The notes under the pieces were generated by a model. The model was given only the letters and a program-made list of their open reading frames with translations. It ran no database searches and was not told the origin of the DNA. Below are positions 24,052-36,400 of a stretch of 37,117 nucleotides of DNA, in pieces. The number at the start of each line of letters is the position of its first letter. The stretch's first letter is position 1. A program made the translations under genes and the position numbers. This DNA comes from Thermoplasmata archaeon (GTDB lineage: Archaea; Thermoplasmatota; Penumbrarchaeia; JAEHCK01): positions 1 to 37,117 of the forward strand of contig JAEHCK010000035.1 of the NCBI GenBank assembly GCA_020696345.1, read 5' to 3'.

Positions 24052-27045
24052 CTATTTAGGTGGAGATATATTCAATTCAGTTTCTATAAGATCGATATAT
24101 TTCGTGGCACCCAGCTGTTTGTAAATATCCAAAGCCTGTTGAAGGAATCTCTGACCTTTTACAATCGTTTCTGCAGTGCCCTGCTCCGCAAGCATCAGTC
24201 CATACTGTCGTGTAGCGTCCGCTTGAAATGAGGGGATTTTCAAATCTTTTAAAAGCGCTAAGCTCTTCTCGAAGTAATATCTTGCATTATCCCAATTCTG
24301 TCTGTTTCTGAAGATTATACCATAATTCATCCAAACCAGTGCGATCATGGATTTCTCATCGAGTTTTTTGAAGATCTCAAGCGCCTTATCAGCATACTTT
24401 TGAGCCTTATCCAGTTCTTTTTTATATGCATATACCTCAACGGCATTGGAATATCCATAACCCAATAACCGAATATTACCTGTTCGATTTGAAAGCTCGA
24501 TGCATTTCTCGTTCCATTCAATTACCTTATCGAACTCATTCAGTTCGAAATATGTGATGCCCATGTTCGTGTATGCCTTGGCAAGCTCGGAATAATTATC
24601 CGTATCCGTCAGCAGTTCTATGCATTTTTGATAATATACCAAAGCCAGACTGTATTCTTCCATGGTATGGAATATTCGGGCAAAAGCACTGTACCCGCGA
24701 GCGGTCTCGGTTTGGGAATTCATTGTAGATGCCATTTGCGTGAAATGTTTGAAATATTCCATCGCTTTCTTGGTCTTTCCAATTCTCTCATGCACAAATC
24801 CGAGACCATGGTATGCTTCCATCACGCCGTGGTTATATTTGATCTCATCGGCTAATGAAAGCGCTTTATTGAAATGGTCGATGGCTTTTACCCATGCCGA
24901 GCGATTTGAATGGATCAGGCCTGCATAGTTGTAAGCGTCACCACTTCGACGTTTGTCACCAAGCTCGTCACTGAGTTTTAGCAATTGATGAGTGAACATA
25001 AGCGCTTCATCCCATTCGCCTATGAGTAAACATATTTCTGACTGTTTCAATAAAATATCCATGAACTGTCCTTTATAGGATGTGGTAGTGGAAGTGGTAG
25101 TAGTGGTATCAGATGTTTGCGATTCCAATACATCGATCGATGCCAGGCCCCATTGGTAGAATGTTCTTGCCTTCTCTGGTGCAAAACTCCGCAGTGCTTT
25201 TTCACCGGCTTTCATGGTATATTCCAATGCCCGGTTAAAATCACCACCATGATAATAGTGCTGGGCCAATTCATAAATGACAGCATCCGGATCGTTCTGA
25301 TAGTTTTCCTCAATGGCTTTTGCGGTTTTTGTATGCAACAAACGCTTATGAGATTCACTCAGCCCCCTGTAAAGAACCTCACAGATCTTATTATGAACGA
25401 ATCTATATTGAATGGTTTTGCCCGGTTTGGTGGGCAGTTCACTGAGAAACTTTAGGCGAATCAGGTCATCCAGGTTCGTCACCAGCAAGCTTTCATCAGG
25501 TGCGGAGACCGCCGAGAGTATGTCATATTCAAACTCAACACCCAGAACCGACGCACGTTCCAGCACCAGACGCATGGATTTAACCAGTCTATTGATCCTT
25601 GCTTCGATCACTCCTTTAATTGTGTCCGGCAACGAGATCTCCGGTATCTTCCTGGTCAGCGACCATGAGGTCTGGTCTTCTTCATAAGTTATTACGATTT
25701 CCTCCTCCAGAGACCGCAATAGCTCTTCGATGAAGAACGGGTTGCCCTCGGTCTCTTTGAAGATCAATTCACCCAACTCTACGGGGAATTTGGTGTTATG
25801 TAACAACGATCTTATCATATCATGTGTTTCATTGTAATCCAATCTCTTCATGGATATTAATTTCACCAGTTTTTCCGGCACCAACCGGTTAAGCAATTCA
25901 CGTAACGGGTGCAATTCCACAGGGTTCTCAACTTCTTCGGGGCGATATGTACCTATTATTGCCACCGGCCGATTCTGCATTGCCCGGGCAAGATAATGTA
26001 AAAGATACAACGCACCTTTATCTGCCCAGTGCAAATCGTCAATGAACAATATAACAGGTTTTACTTTAGCTATGTCGGATATCTGTTGTGTAATGGTTTC
26101 GAATATCCTGTCCCTGCCCTGCTGTAACATCTCCTCGTTGAGTGTTTGATCTTTAGGTGCATTGATCTCGACATGTGTTGGTGCCGAACCTATCGACTCT
26201 TTGTCAGGGATCTCGATCGTGTTCATATCACGTTCGAGCAAGGCTAACTGCTTCGCCTCAACAGTGAGCGGGTTGATGGGGATCAATAAAATACTCTTGT
26301 ACATGGCCATGGAATCCACAAGTCCATTTACGAACTTAAGTACATTATTGAACTCGATGTGGCTGATCAGATACTCCAATCCGTCCAACATGATCACGCT
26401 ATTTGGATGGAATTTGACAAATTGTGAAATCTCATGCGAGATCTTGGTAAGCGAAGGTGATATCGAGTGCTTGCCAGGTTTACTGCTTAACCAAAATTTT
26501 GCCACACTCTCTTTCTGGGCCAGGCTGCCAAGCTTTTCCAAAGGCATCCGGGTAATGCATAAACCTCTTCGACCCAGGTCGACCAGAGCAGAGAACACAC
26601 CCAACGAAAATTCTGATTTTGGTTCTTTGATCATGAAAGAACCAAAAGACAATGAAGGATCTTCGGTCAATTTTGGGCCGATAATAGGGATCTTAGCCAA
26701 ATCGTTAATACTGTATTTCTCCGGGCCCGAACTAGCTTCGGTATCCAGCGATGGTTTTTCTTGGGCTGCCGTGTCTGAGCCAGACCAATCCTTTAATGCA
26801 TCGAAAAATGGTAGATACGGGTCTGTCCCTTCCTGGTATATACACTGGGCGTTGAGCCAGTTGAAGCGCTGGCTAATGGGTCTGGACTTCAATTCGGTTA
26901 TCAACCTGGTCTTACCGATACCTGCCTCACCAGATATTAGAATGATCTGCCCCTCACCGGTTACGGCCGCGGCCAGCAAATCTTCAAGCTCGGCAATCTC
27001 TGGGCGACGACCGATAAAGTCAGCTTTTTCCGCAAGTTGGGGCAT
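24052..27045 (-). CDS. STAND ATPase-TPR protein with nested DUF835 domain
   Basis: A 997-aa cytoplasmic protein. Walker A is GEAGIGKT (39-46) and Walker B is VILFIDD then LHWA (331-341). The roughly 285 residues between them are far more than in normal AAA_16 ATPases and contain a DUF835 domain at about 158-275 (RRGLCITRMPLEKL, SVIMLDGLEYL, then LALLERDMN). A winged-helix-like region follows, then a linker with a run of Thr (about 645-660) and about eight TPRs (660-985). AGGAGATG sits 6 bases upstream of the ATG. The parallel 889-aa paralogue has a shorter insert at the same place without DUF835. DUF835 is known from archaeal signalling proteins; function unknown. Likely a ligand-controlled switch. 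Confidence 0.82.
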   Translation of the reverse strand: MPQLAEKADFIGRRPEIAELEDLLAAAVTGEGQIILISGEAGIGKTRLITELKSRPISQRFNWLNAQCIYQEGTDPYLPFFDALKDWSGSDTAAQEKPSLDTEASSGPEKYSINDLAKIPIIGPKLTEDPSLSFGSFMIKEPKSEFSLGVFSALVDLGRRGLCITRMPLEKLGSLAQKESVAKFWLSSKPGKHSISPSLTKISHEISQFVKFHPNSVIMLDGLEYLISHIEFNNVLKFVNGLVDSMAMYKSILLIPINPLTVEAKQLALLERDMNTIEIPDKESIGSAPTHVEINAPKDQTLNEEMLQQGRDRIFETITQQISDIAKVKPVILFIDDLHWADKGALYLLHYLARAMQNRPVAIIGTYRPEEVENPVELHPLRELLNRLVPEKLVKLISMKRLDYNETHDMIRSLLHNTKFPVELGELIFKETEGNPFFIEELLRSLEEEIVITYEEDQTSWSLTRKIPEISLPDTIKGVIEARINRLVKSMRLVLERASVLGVEFEYDILSAVSAPDESLLVTNLDDLIRLKFLSELPTKPGKTIQYRFVHNKICEVLYRGLSESHKRLLHTKTAKAIEENYQNDPDAVIYELAQHYYHGGDFNRALEYTMKAGEKALRSFAPEKARTFYQWGLASIDVLESQTSDTTTTTSTTTSYKGQFMDILLKQSEICLLIGEWDEALMFTHQLLKLSDELGDKRRSGDAYNYAGLIHSNRSAWVKAIDHFNKALSLADEIKYNHGVMEAYHGLGFVHERIGKTKKAMEYFKHFTQMASTMNSQTETARGYSAFARIFHTMEEYSLALVYYQKCIELLTDTDNYSELAKAYTNMGITYFELNEFDKVIEWNEKCIELSNRTGNIRLLGYGYSNAVEVYAYKKELDKAQKYADKALEIFKKLDEKSMIALVWMNYGIIFRNRQNWDNARYYFEKSLALLKDLKIPSFQADATRQYGLMLAEQGTAETIVKGQRFLQQALDIYKQLGATKYIDLIETELNISPPK

Positions 27046-27491
27046 TTAATACATCTCCTAAGAAATCACTTATCCCCGGTAATTCTATAAAATTTGTTTT
27101 TAATTAAACTCATAATTACAATCGGTATAAAGTATAAAAATATATCGTTCTTCGAACTAGCAGAATAAAAATCGCATGCCTTCTTTTATAATTTATATAT
27201 CTCACTATTATACATACATAAATATATATATCTACAGATAAATCAAAGGCCAGAGTAGGTTAGAAGGATTTTGAAAATTGGAATTTCTATCAGAAAATGA
27301 TATATAGGTTATTGTCTATGTACCGCTAACTCCAATTATTCTTAGGGAGGCGATGTAACAATGGGGACTAGATAAATGAACTAAGAGTTTTGGGGTTTGA
27401 AGGAGAAATCAGATCAGGGAAAGTAAAATAGGTTATAATGGGAGGCAAAAAGATGAACGAAAAAGAGAGTATAATTTCTAGAAAAAAATTT
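27046..27491 (+). promoter_or_regulatory. Leader of the giant surface-protein gene
   Basis: TATA-like GATATATAGG (about 27298-27308) would start a transcript near 27330 and so a leader of about 160 bases. The leader contains a strong Shine-Dalgarno AGGGAGG (27344-27350) followed by three minimal frames: ATG-TAA at 27353, ATG GGG ACT AGA TAA at 27361 and ATG AAC TAA at 27376. A second strong GGGAGG (27441-27446) precedes ATG 27454, whose frame ends after 17 codons, at the TGA starting 27505. The rest of the gap is AT-rich with promoter-like tracts for the divergent STAND gene. Confidence 0.45.
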
Positions 27492-30400
27492 ATGGGTAAA
27501 AAATTGAAAAAAATTAAGACTGCAATGACAGTTGTTTTTTCCATAATGATGGTAATTTCAGCAATACCAATGTTATTGGCCGATATTCCGGGATCAAGCG
27601 GAGATGATTATGAAATTACCTTCAATTTTGTGGACCAGAACGATGATATTGTTTCGGGTGATCAAAAGATATATGTTAATAGTTTTGGATACCTAGCTAA
27701 TGGAGCAACCATTTCTGTTGGTGACGGGTGCACTCTTAATTACAGAGCATATTATTCAGAGGGCAGTGGTCTTTATGGGAATTTGATATCTCATCCAGTT
27801 GCTGGGTCTGAGATAATTGATGTGGAGTTCGTCAGTCTTAACCTGCAATTCATTAATCAATATGGCAGTCCACTTTCACCCTTGGAAGCGACGGGGCATG
27901 AGCGAGTTTATATTGATCATGTTGGTTACAGAGCAAATAGTGACACGGTTATAGTTCCCAGTGGTGCAACTATCCAACACAGGGCATATTACCAACAGGG
28001 GTCAGGATTGTATGGGCTAAAATATCCTGCAATCATACCTGATGATGTTGTTGACCATACATTAAATGTGGAATTCATAACATTCCTAGTTGAGTTCACG
28101 CCATGCCTGCCGTACACCGGTCTGGAGCGTGCTTATATCGATCATGTTGGTTATAAAGGAAACGGCGAACCTGTGACCGTACCCAAAGATTCTACTATCC
28201 AATATCGTATGTATTATAAAGCCGGCAGCGGTCTTTATGGTACAAAAAATCCAATACTTGTGAACAGTGGTGATGTAGTCTTTGAACATAATTTTGTTGA
28301 AGTAGCAATGAATTTTCTTGACCAGGATGGACCCGACCCGATCTCGGCCACGGGTGATGAACGTGTTTACATAGATCATGTTGGCTACAAATCAGATACT
28401 GATACGATCGTAGTGCCAGATGATTCCATATTATATTACCGCGCATATTACAATGCAGGCTCAGGCCTATATGGGCTTAAGGAAAGTATTGCTGTGGCCG
28501 ACATGCTAGCCGAAATAAATCCGGTTGGAATGTGGCACTTCAATGAGGGATCTGGTACAGTTGCCTCGGATTCATCCGGCAACGGTAACCATGGCACGGT
28601 GAATGGTGCAGCTTGGACCGTTGGTGTGTGTGATGGCGCTTTAGAGTTCGATGGTGTTAATGATTATGTTGAGGTGGCAGATGATTCTAGCATTATGCCT
28701 GCAATCTTAACTGTAGAAGCATGGGTGAAACCCGCCAAAACTGGAGTAAGACAGAGCATAGTTTCGAAGTGGGATGGAGGGGGAGATGCATCTTATTCAC
28801 TTGAACTAACCTCAAGCAATAAATTCCTATTCTATTTGCATAATGGGGTTACCACTCAATCTATTACCGGAACGACGACGATTACTATTGGAACTTGGTA
28901 TCACATAGTTGGGACCTATGATGGTTCCCAGGCAAGACTCTATATCGACGGTAATTTAGAAGCGGGTCCGACAACCTTGGTGGCACCAATGACCGCCTCA
29001 AACGTTCCTCTAAGAATGGGAGCAAGCGCAGCTTCAGGTCCGGCATACCCAATTTATGTTCCATATAAGGGAACCATCGACGAGGTAGCGATCTGGGGTA
29101 GAGCATTATCTGCGGAGGAAATACTGGAACATTATAATGCGTTAGCGCCCGAATCTGGCCCAATAGTCCAATGGCATTTTGACGAGGGTGTTGGTACTAC
29201 CGCGTACGATGCAACTCCAAATAATAATGATGGTGCGATCAATGGTGCCTCATGGACTTCAAGTAGATTTGGTAATGCCTTAGAGTTTGATGGGATTGGT
29301 GACTATGTGGACGGTGGAGATATTGACGACCTAGATGGTTTATCGGCAATGACAATAAGTCTCTGGGTTAAACCAAACTCTTTAGGAAATTTGAAATCAT
29401 TGGTGAGCAAATATAGTATCCCCACCGGGAACTCGATAATAGAAACGAGTACTCCTACCTATGGAGCTGATGACATTCTTTTTGCACCCACAGGTGCTGC
29501 TGGACATGATTGGGGTACTACAACGGACAATGTTTTAAGTGTTGGCCAGTGGACGTATGTTGCTATGGTCTATGATGGTTCAGGAGCTACTGATGCAGAT
29601 CGGTTGAAGGGTTATATTAATGGTGAAAGTAAGACATTAACATTTCATGGGAGTATCCCCAGCATATTACCTTCTAATTCACTTTCTTTACTGGTAGGTG
29701 CTGCTTCAGATGGGAGATATTTCGATGGTACGATCGACGAAGTAGCTATTTGGAATCGAGCATTATCCGAAGCGGAGATCCTTGGACATTACAATGCGGT
29801 TCCCAGCCCGGTTTCGTTCTGGCATATGGACGAAGGCACCGGAACAACAACTTTTGACGATACCGACAATAATCATGATGGGACAATAAATGGTGCTGGT
29901 TGGACAACAGGTAAGTGCGATACTGGACTAAATTTTGATGGAATAGATGATTACGTAAGCGTACCTGATCCTGGCGACCCGAGAAATCTTGATGGTTTTT
30001 CAGGATTGACTCTCAGTGCTTGGATATACCCAACTGATGTGACTGGAATTCAAATGATCGTGAGTAAGTATGATACAGTAAATGACTTTGTTTCATATTA
30101 TCTATCTTTATCAGATGATGAACTTAGGGTTTTTGTGGGGAAAGATAAGTCGAATTATGCATACATGACCACAAATGACGCAAATCTAATAACTGATACT
30201 TGGTATCATGTAGTCGGCACCTGGGATGGATTAGAATTTAAACTTTATGTTAACGGAGCACAAACTGATGGTACAACTAATGTTATAGGTAGTTTCCCAA
30301 CTACTATGCAGGATAGCAATGTTGATGTTGAGGAGGGTGCATTACACCTGGCTATTACCTTTGGGACTAGAGTATATTACTTTAATGGAATAATAGACGA

Positions 30401-33400
30401 AATAGGACTCTGGGATTTAGCTTTAACCGAATCGCAGATACAAACTCTTTATTCTTCTTGTCCATCACAATTATGCTGTCCATACCGCAGCATACCTGAG
30501 CTGGATGTGGAGTTCTTTTCACTGAATCTAAACTTTGTAGACCAGAACGGCGACCTGACCGACAACCCGGCAGCAACAGGTAACGAAAAGGTACTTATCG
30601 ATCATATCGGCTACAAAGCTGATGGCGATACGATCTTGGTGCCATTGGATTCGGAAATTCATCACCGTGCATATTACTCTGCAGGCAGCGGCCTATATGG
30701 CCCAAAGAACGATTTCGGGGTTGACGGCAATTTTGAGACACTTGATATCCAGTTCAAGGACATCGAACTGAATTTTATTGCTTCGGTATTATCCGGCAAT
30801 GAGAAGATCCACATCGACCATATTGGCTACAAAGGTGATAGTGAACATATCGTAGTACCCATGTTCTCCACGATCAATTACCGTGCCTACTTTACGTCAG
30901 GTAGCGGCCTAAAAGGCCTTCCAATGCAAGAGTATGTGGATTGTGACGAAGATGTATTGGATGTAGAATTTTGGAGTATAAGATTAAAAGTGATTTTGAA
31001 GGGTATAACGCCCGAGCAACTGGTCGCCGGTGCACAGGTTTATGTGGACTATGTAGGTTATGTTGCCAACGATGGGATCATAACCGTCCCATTGGGCTCT
31101 ACAATTGGATATACACCGAAGGTAGGCAGCACCTGGGGTAGTAAGAGCACAAAATTAGTGGACAAAACCTGGAACCTTATCATCATTGAATGGGATGGCA
31201 CAACCTTTTCCACCCCAACCTATCACACTGAGATCACATTTAAGTTCTATGACCAAAATGGATTTTTAAGTGATAGCCTTGGTTATACAACTTATGAAAG
31301 AGTATATATCCACACTCTCCACACTTATGCTGTAGACGGACAGAGTTATCTGCTCAGTTCAGGTAGCTCACTTAGCTACTCTACATATTACAAAGTAAGT
31401 GGTCTCCACGGACCTGTTCGGTCGGCCTCAAGTTTGATCGAATCTGTCATGTTCCAGACCATTACATTTGATTTTCAAGATCAAGACGGCGATATTACAA
31501 GTACTGATGAACGCGTGTATGTCCATTCGATCTCCACATATTTAGATGAACATGACCCAATATCAGTACCATTGGACTGTGTTATATCATATTCAGTTTA
31601 TTATAAGGTAAGTGGTTTACATGGACCGGTTATATCGAAAACCATTGATGATACTGTTGAAGTTATCATTATATATTTCCAGACCTTCGAATTCGATTTC
31701 CAGGATCAATTTGGAGATCTTTACAGAACTGATGGTCCTGGTACAGGCGACGAACGCGTATATGTTCATTCCATCTCAAAATATGTGGTAGACGGAGAAC
31801 CAATTACAGTACCTCTGAACAGTGTGATCTCGTACACTGCATATTATGAAATTAATGGTTTACATGGGCAGGTTAGGTCAGAAACAATTGATGGCAGTGT
31901 TGAAACCATCGTTGTCTATTATCAGACATTCGAATTCGATTTCCAGGACCAATTTGGAGATCTTTATCGAACTGGTGGTCCCAGTACAGACGACGAACGC
32001 GTGTATGTTCATTCCATCAGTGCCTATGTTGAAGATGAAGAGAAAATATCAGTACCTTTGAACAGCGTGATATCGTACACAGCTTATTACAAAGTTAGTG
32101 GCTTGCATGGGCCGGTTATGACAGAAGTAATTGGTAGTACTGTTGAAACCATCGTTGTCTATTATCAGACATTCGAATTCGATTTCCAGGACCAATTTGG
32201 AGATCTTTACCGAGATGATGGTCCTGGCACAGGCGACGAACGCGTGTATGTGCACTCTATTAGTGCCTATGTCGTAGATGGAGAAAAAATATCAGTACCT
32301 TTGAACAGTGTGATATCGTACTCAGCTTATTACGAAGTTAATGGCTTGCGTGGGCCGGTTATTTCAGAAACTATTGGAAGTGGTGTTGAAGTCATCATAA
32401 TCTATTATCAGACCTTTATATTTGACTTTGTCGACCAGGTTGGAGATCTTGGGGGTACGGGAGATGAGCGTGTATATGTTCATTCGATCCACTCTTATGT
32501 AGACGAAAATATACCTATCTCCGTACCTATAGACAGTGCTATATCATATTCAGTTTATTACGAGGTTAGCGGTTTACATGGACCAGTTCTAGCAATTACG
32601 ATCGGTAGTTCAATCGATGAGATCGATGTATTCTTCCAGACTGTAAAGTTTAATTTCGTTGACCTAAATGGTGTTGATCTTATGGGAACTGTTCTCGAGC
32701 GTGTTTATGTAAATTCAGTCCATGAATATTTCCCAGATCATTCGCTTGTATCATTCCCAGTTGACTGTACTATCACCTTCCGACCTTATTTCAGGGTGGG
32801 TTTCCCGGGCGGGGATCAAGACTCCGAATATATTGATACCCAAGATGTGATAGATGTAATTTTCGATATAATCCAAAACCGCGCACCAGAGGCGAACGCA
32901 GGACCTGACCAGACCGTGGATGGTGGCGGCGAAGACCAGTCCGTTAATGAGGGAGATACAGTATACTTCGATGGTTCGGGAACAACGGATCCGGATGTTG
33001 GAGATGTTTTAACCTACACCTGGGACTTTGGTGACGGCTCACCCGAAGAGAGCGATGTTGACCTGATTGCACCAACTCATGTATATGTAGACCAAGGTTC
33101 GTTCAATGTTAGGTTAACGGTATCAGACATCCAAGGGGTTATTGATCTTGACACAATGGAAGTAATAGTTGTAAATGCGCCACCATTTGTGGACGTGGGC
33201 CCTGATATCTCAGTGAACGAGGGCGCACCTGTCACATTCTCAGCAACAATAACAGATCCGGGCATTCTCGATGTAGTGACCTATCAATGGAATTTTGGAG
33301 ATGGTGTCACTGCACCTGGTGTTCTTGGACCAACACACGTATATGATGTTGATGATGATATAACATATACTGTAACCTTAACCGCTAATGATGGTGATGG

Positions 33401-36400
33401 TGGTATAGGAAGTGATACCCTTCTTGTGGCTGTAGCGGATCTTGCGCCAACGGCAGCATTTATATGGATACCCAAGCCACAAGATGAGGGTTATTTAGTT
33501 CAATTCATTGACCAGTCAACTTCAAGTCCAGACCTTATTGCGGGATGGTCTTGGGACTTTGCCGGTTTAGGCAGTTCCACCAGCAAAGACCCATCATTCG
33601 TATTCGATGATGATGGGACACATTCTGTGACACTAACGGTTACAGATGATGATGGTTCGACAAATTTGATATCTCATTCGGTGACCATTAATGATCAAGG
33701 ACCAACTGCAGCGTTCACATGGTCGCCCGAGCCACAGGACGAAGATTCACCAGTCCTGTTTACAGATGCATCCTTGTCTTCGCCTGATGCTATCGTTACC
33801 TGGTCTTGGGACTTCGGTGGTGCAGGCACCTCAACCGAAGAAGACCCGGAATTTACTTTCACAGAGCCTGGTTTGTATACTGTGAGCTTAACGGTCACTG
33901 ACGATGATGGCAGCACAGATAGTATTTGCCATACAGTAACAATTCGTGCCTTACCGGAAGCAGATGCTGGCCCGGACCAGACCGTTGACGAGGGTGATAC
34001 CGTGTATTTTGATAGTACTGGATCGGTGGGAACTTGCACACCAAGTGTTAGCACCGCTAATGGTGTTTGGCATTTTGACGAGAATGGCGGCAACATTGCT
34101 TATGACAGTTCGGGTAATGGTAATCATGGTACGATCTCTGGTGCATCCTGGACAACTGGAAAATCAGGTTCAGCTCTCTCATTTGATAGTGTGAATGATT
34201 ATGTTTTAGTGCCTGGATTTACAGTATCAGATGCATTTACCATCTCGCTTTGGATCAATAATCCGGGTCAAGGCCCAACAGCTGCTGGTAGTTATAATAG
34301 AGTAATAAGTCATATAGGTGATACTTTTGAGATCGCGGTACGAGGAACGGGCAGTACAAATAATCTTGCATTCTTTTCTCGTGATCCTGGCATCGGCTGG
34401 AGGGATACAGGATATACGGTTCCCACGGACACATGGATGAATATCGTTATTACTGATGATAATTCGATCATTCGTGTCTTTGTAGATGGTACTCAAGTAT
34501 ATTCATTATCGGGAGACATTACACCTTCAGGTAACTTATACTTTGGTTTACGTTATATTTTAAACGAAGGATTCAAGGGCAAGATCGATGAAGCTATCGT
34601 CTTTGACCATGCATTATCAGCCGGTGAAGTGAGTACATTATACACAACAGGTTATGGCTCTTGTGTTTATTCGGATATAGTCTCATATGAATGGGATTTC
34701 GAGAGCGACGGAACATACGATTACCAAGAGACCACCACAAGTGCACCCGATGGAACATTTGATGGACAGACCACGCATGTATATTCGAATTACGGTGTTT
34801 ATACCGTGACCTTACGGATCACCGATGATCTGAGTAACCAGGACACAGATACGTGTAAAATAACTGTTCGTGCACCCCCGGAGGCAGTCGCATGTACAGA
34901 CCAGACAGTTGATGAGGGTGATACTGTTCACTTTGACGCCTCAGGTTCAAAGGGCACTTTCACGCCTGGTGATTATTCAGGTGCGGTTGCACGCTGGCCG
35001 CTTGACGAGGGAACAGGAAATATTGCGTATGACGAGACAGATAATAACAATGACGGGACTCTATTAAATGGTGCCAGCTGGACAACTGGAAGATTCGGAA
35101 CCGCAGTAGGTTTTGACGGTATCAATGATCAAATAAGGGTACCTGATTCGGATAGTTTGGATATCACTGATGAAATTACCATCGAGGCGTGGGTGTATGT
35201 AACTACATATACTATGCCGAGTGCCATCGACCATGGTAGGATCATATGCAAAGATTATGTTTACGAATTTGCGCTTCAAAAAGATACGGGTAAGTTAAGT
35301 TTTGCATTAAAAAACAATGTTGGCTGGGTTTGGCGAGTCTCTGATGATATAGTCCCACTAAACGACTGGACACATGTAGCCCTTACATATGACTATGCCA
35401 CTGGAAATGTGAAGATATACATGGATGGAGCATTGGTACATACATTTTCGGAGTCCGGAAAGATCCAAACATCAAGTGGTGATCTATTCTTTGGAACCTA
35501 TAATGGTGCAATAAGCTTCTTCAAAGGTATTATTGATGAGGTAACAATTTTCGATCGTGAATTGACTTCTACTGAAGTGTATGCTCATTATGCAGATGTA
35601 GGTTATGAGGATATCGTCTCCTACGAGTGGGATTTCGAGAGCGATGGAACTTATGATTACCAGGAAACCACAACCAGTGCACCCGACGGCACATTCGATG
35701 GACAGACCACGCATGTTTATCCGAATTCCGGGATTTATACCGTAACTTTGCGCATCACCGATGACCTAAGCCATCAAGATACGGCCACTTGTACAATAAC
35801 TGTGCGCGCCCCACCGGAGGCAGATGCTGGGCCCGATCAGAATGTTGATGAGGGTGATACTGTACAATTTGACGGTACCGGCTCTGTGGGTACCTTTACT
35901 CCTTTAGACGGAATCTCCGGTGCAGTTGGTCTATGGCACCTTGATGAAGGCACTGGGACAACGGCATACGATTCCAGCGGAAACTCCAATGATGGAGCGA
36001 TCTTTGAGGCATACTGGGTGGATGGTCGGATGAGACAAGCACTGGATTTCGATGGTTTAAATGATTATATTCAAGTGCCAGATGATCCAACTTTGGATTT
36101 CGGTGCAGCCACTGGGCCCGGTATAGGCGATCTTTCGATTGGCTCGTGGGTCAAAACAACCAAGTCAACAGGTATTACCGTGATCCTTGACAAGCGTGAA
36201 TCCAGTCCATGGACAGGATATGTTTTATTCACCTCTTCAGGTAAATTGGGCTTCCAGTTATCCTCCGGAGGCACTTACACAAATTGGGCTTCTAATTCTT
36301 ATATCACTGATGGTAAATGGCATCATGTAGCAGTAACGGTGGATAGAGATAGTCCAACTGGGGGCCTTATGTATATTGATGGCCAGGTTGATAGAACTTT

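Noticed and set aside
26162..27049. 295-aa plus-strand open frame
   Set aside because: It is exactly antisense to the ATPase domain of the 997-aa protein, which has clear Walker motifs and DUF835. The antisense frame shows no domain and is a shadow.
27454..27507. 17-codon peptide as a real gene
   Set aside because: Although well initiated, it is more simply explained as the true start of the giant gene broken by one base in an A-run, or as part of its leader.
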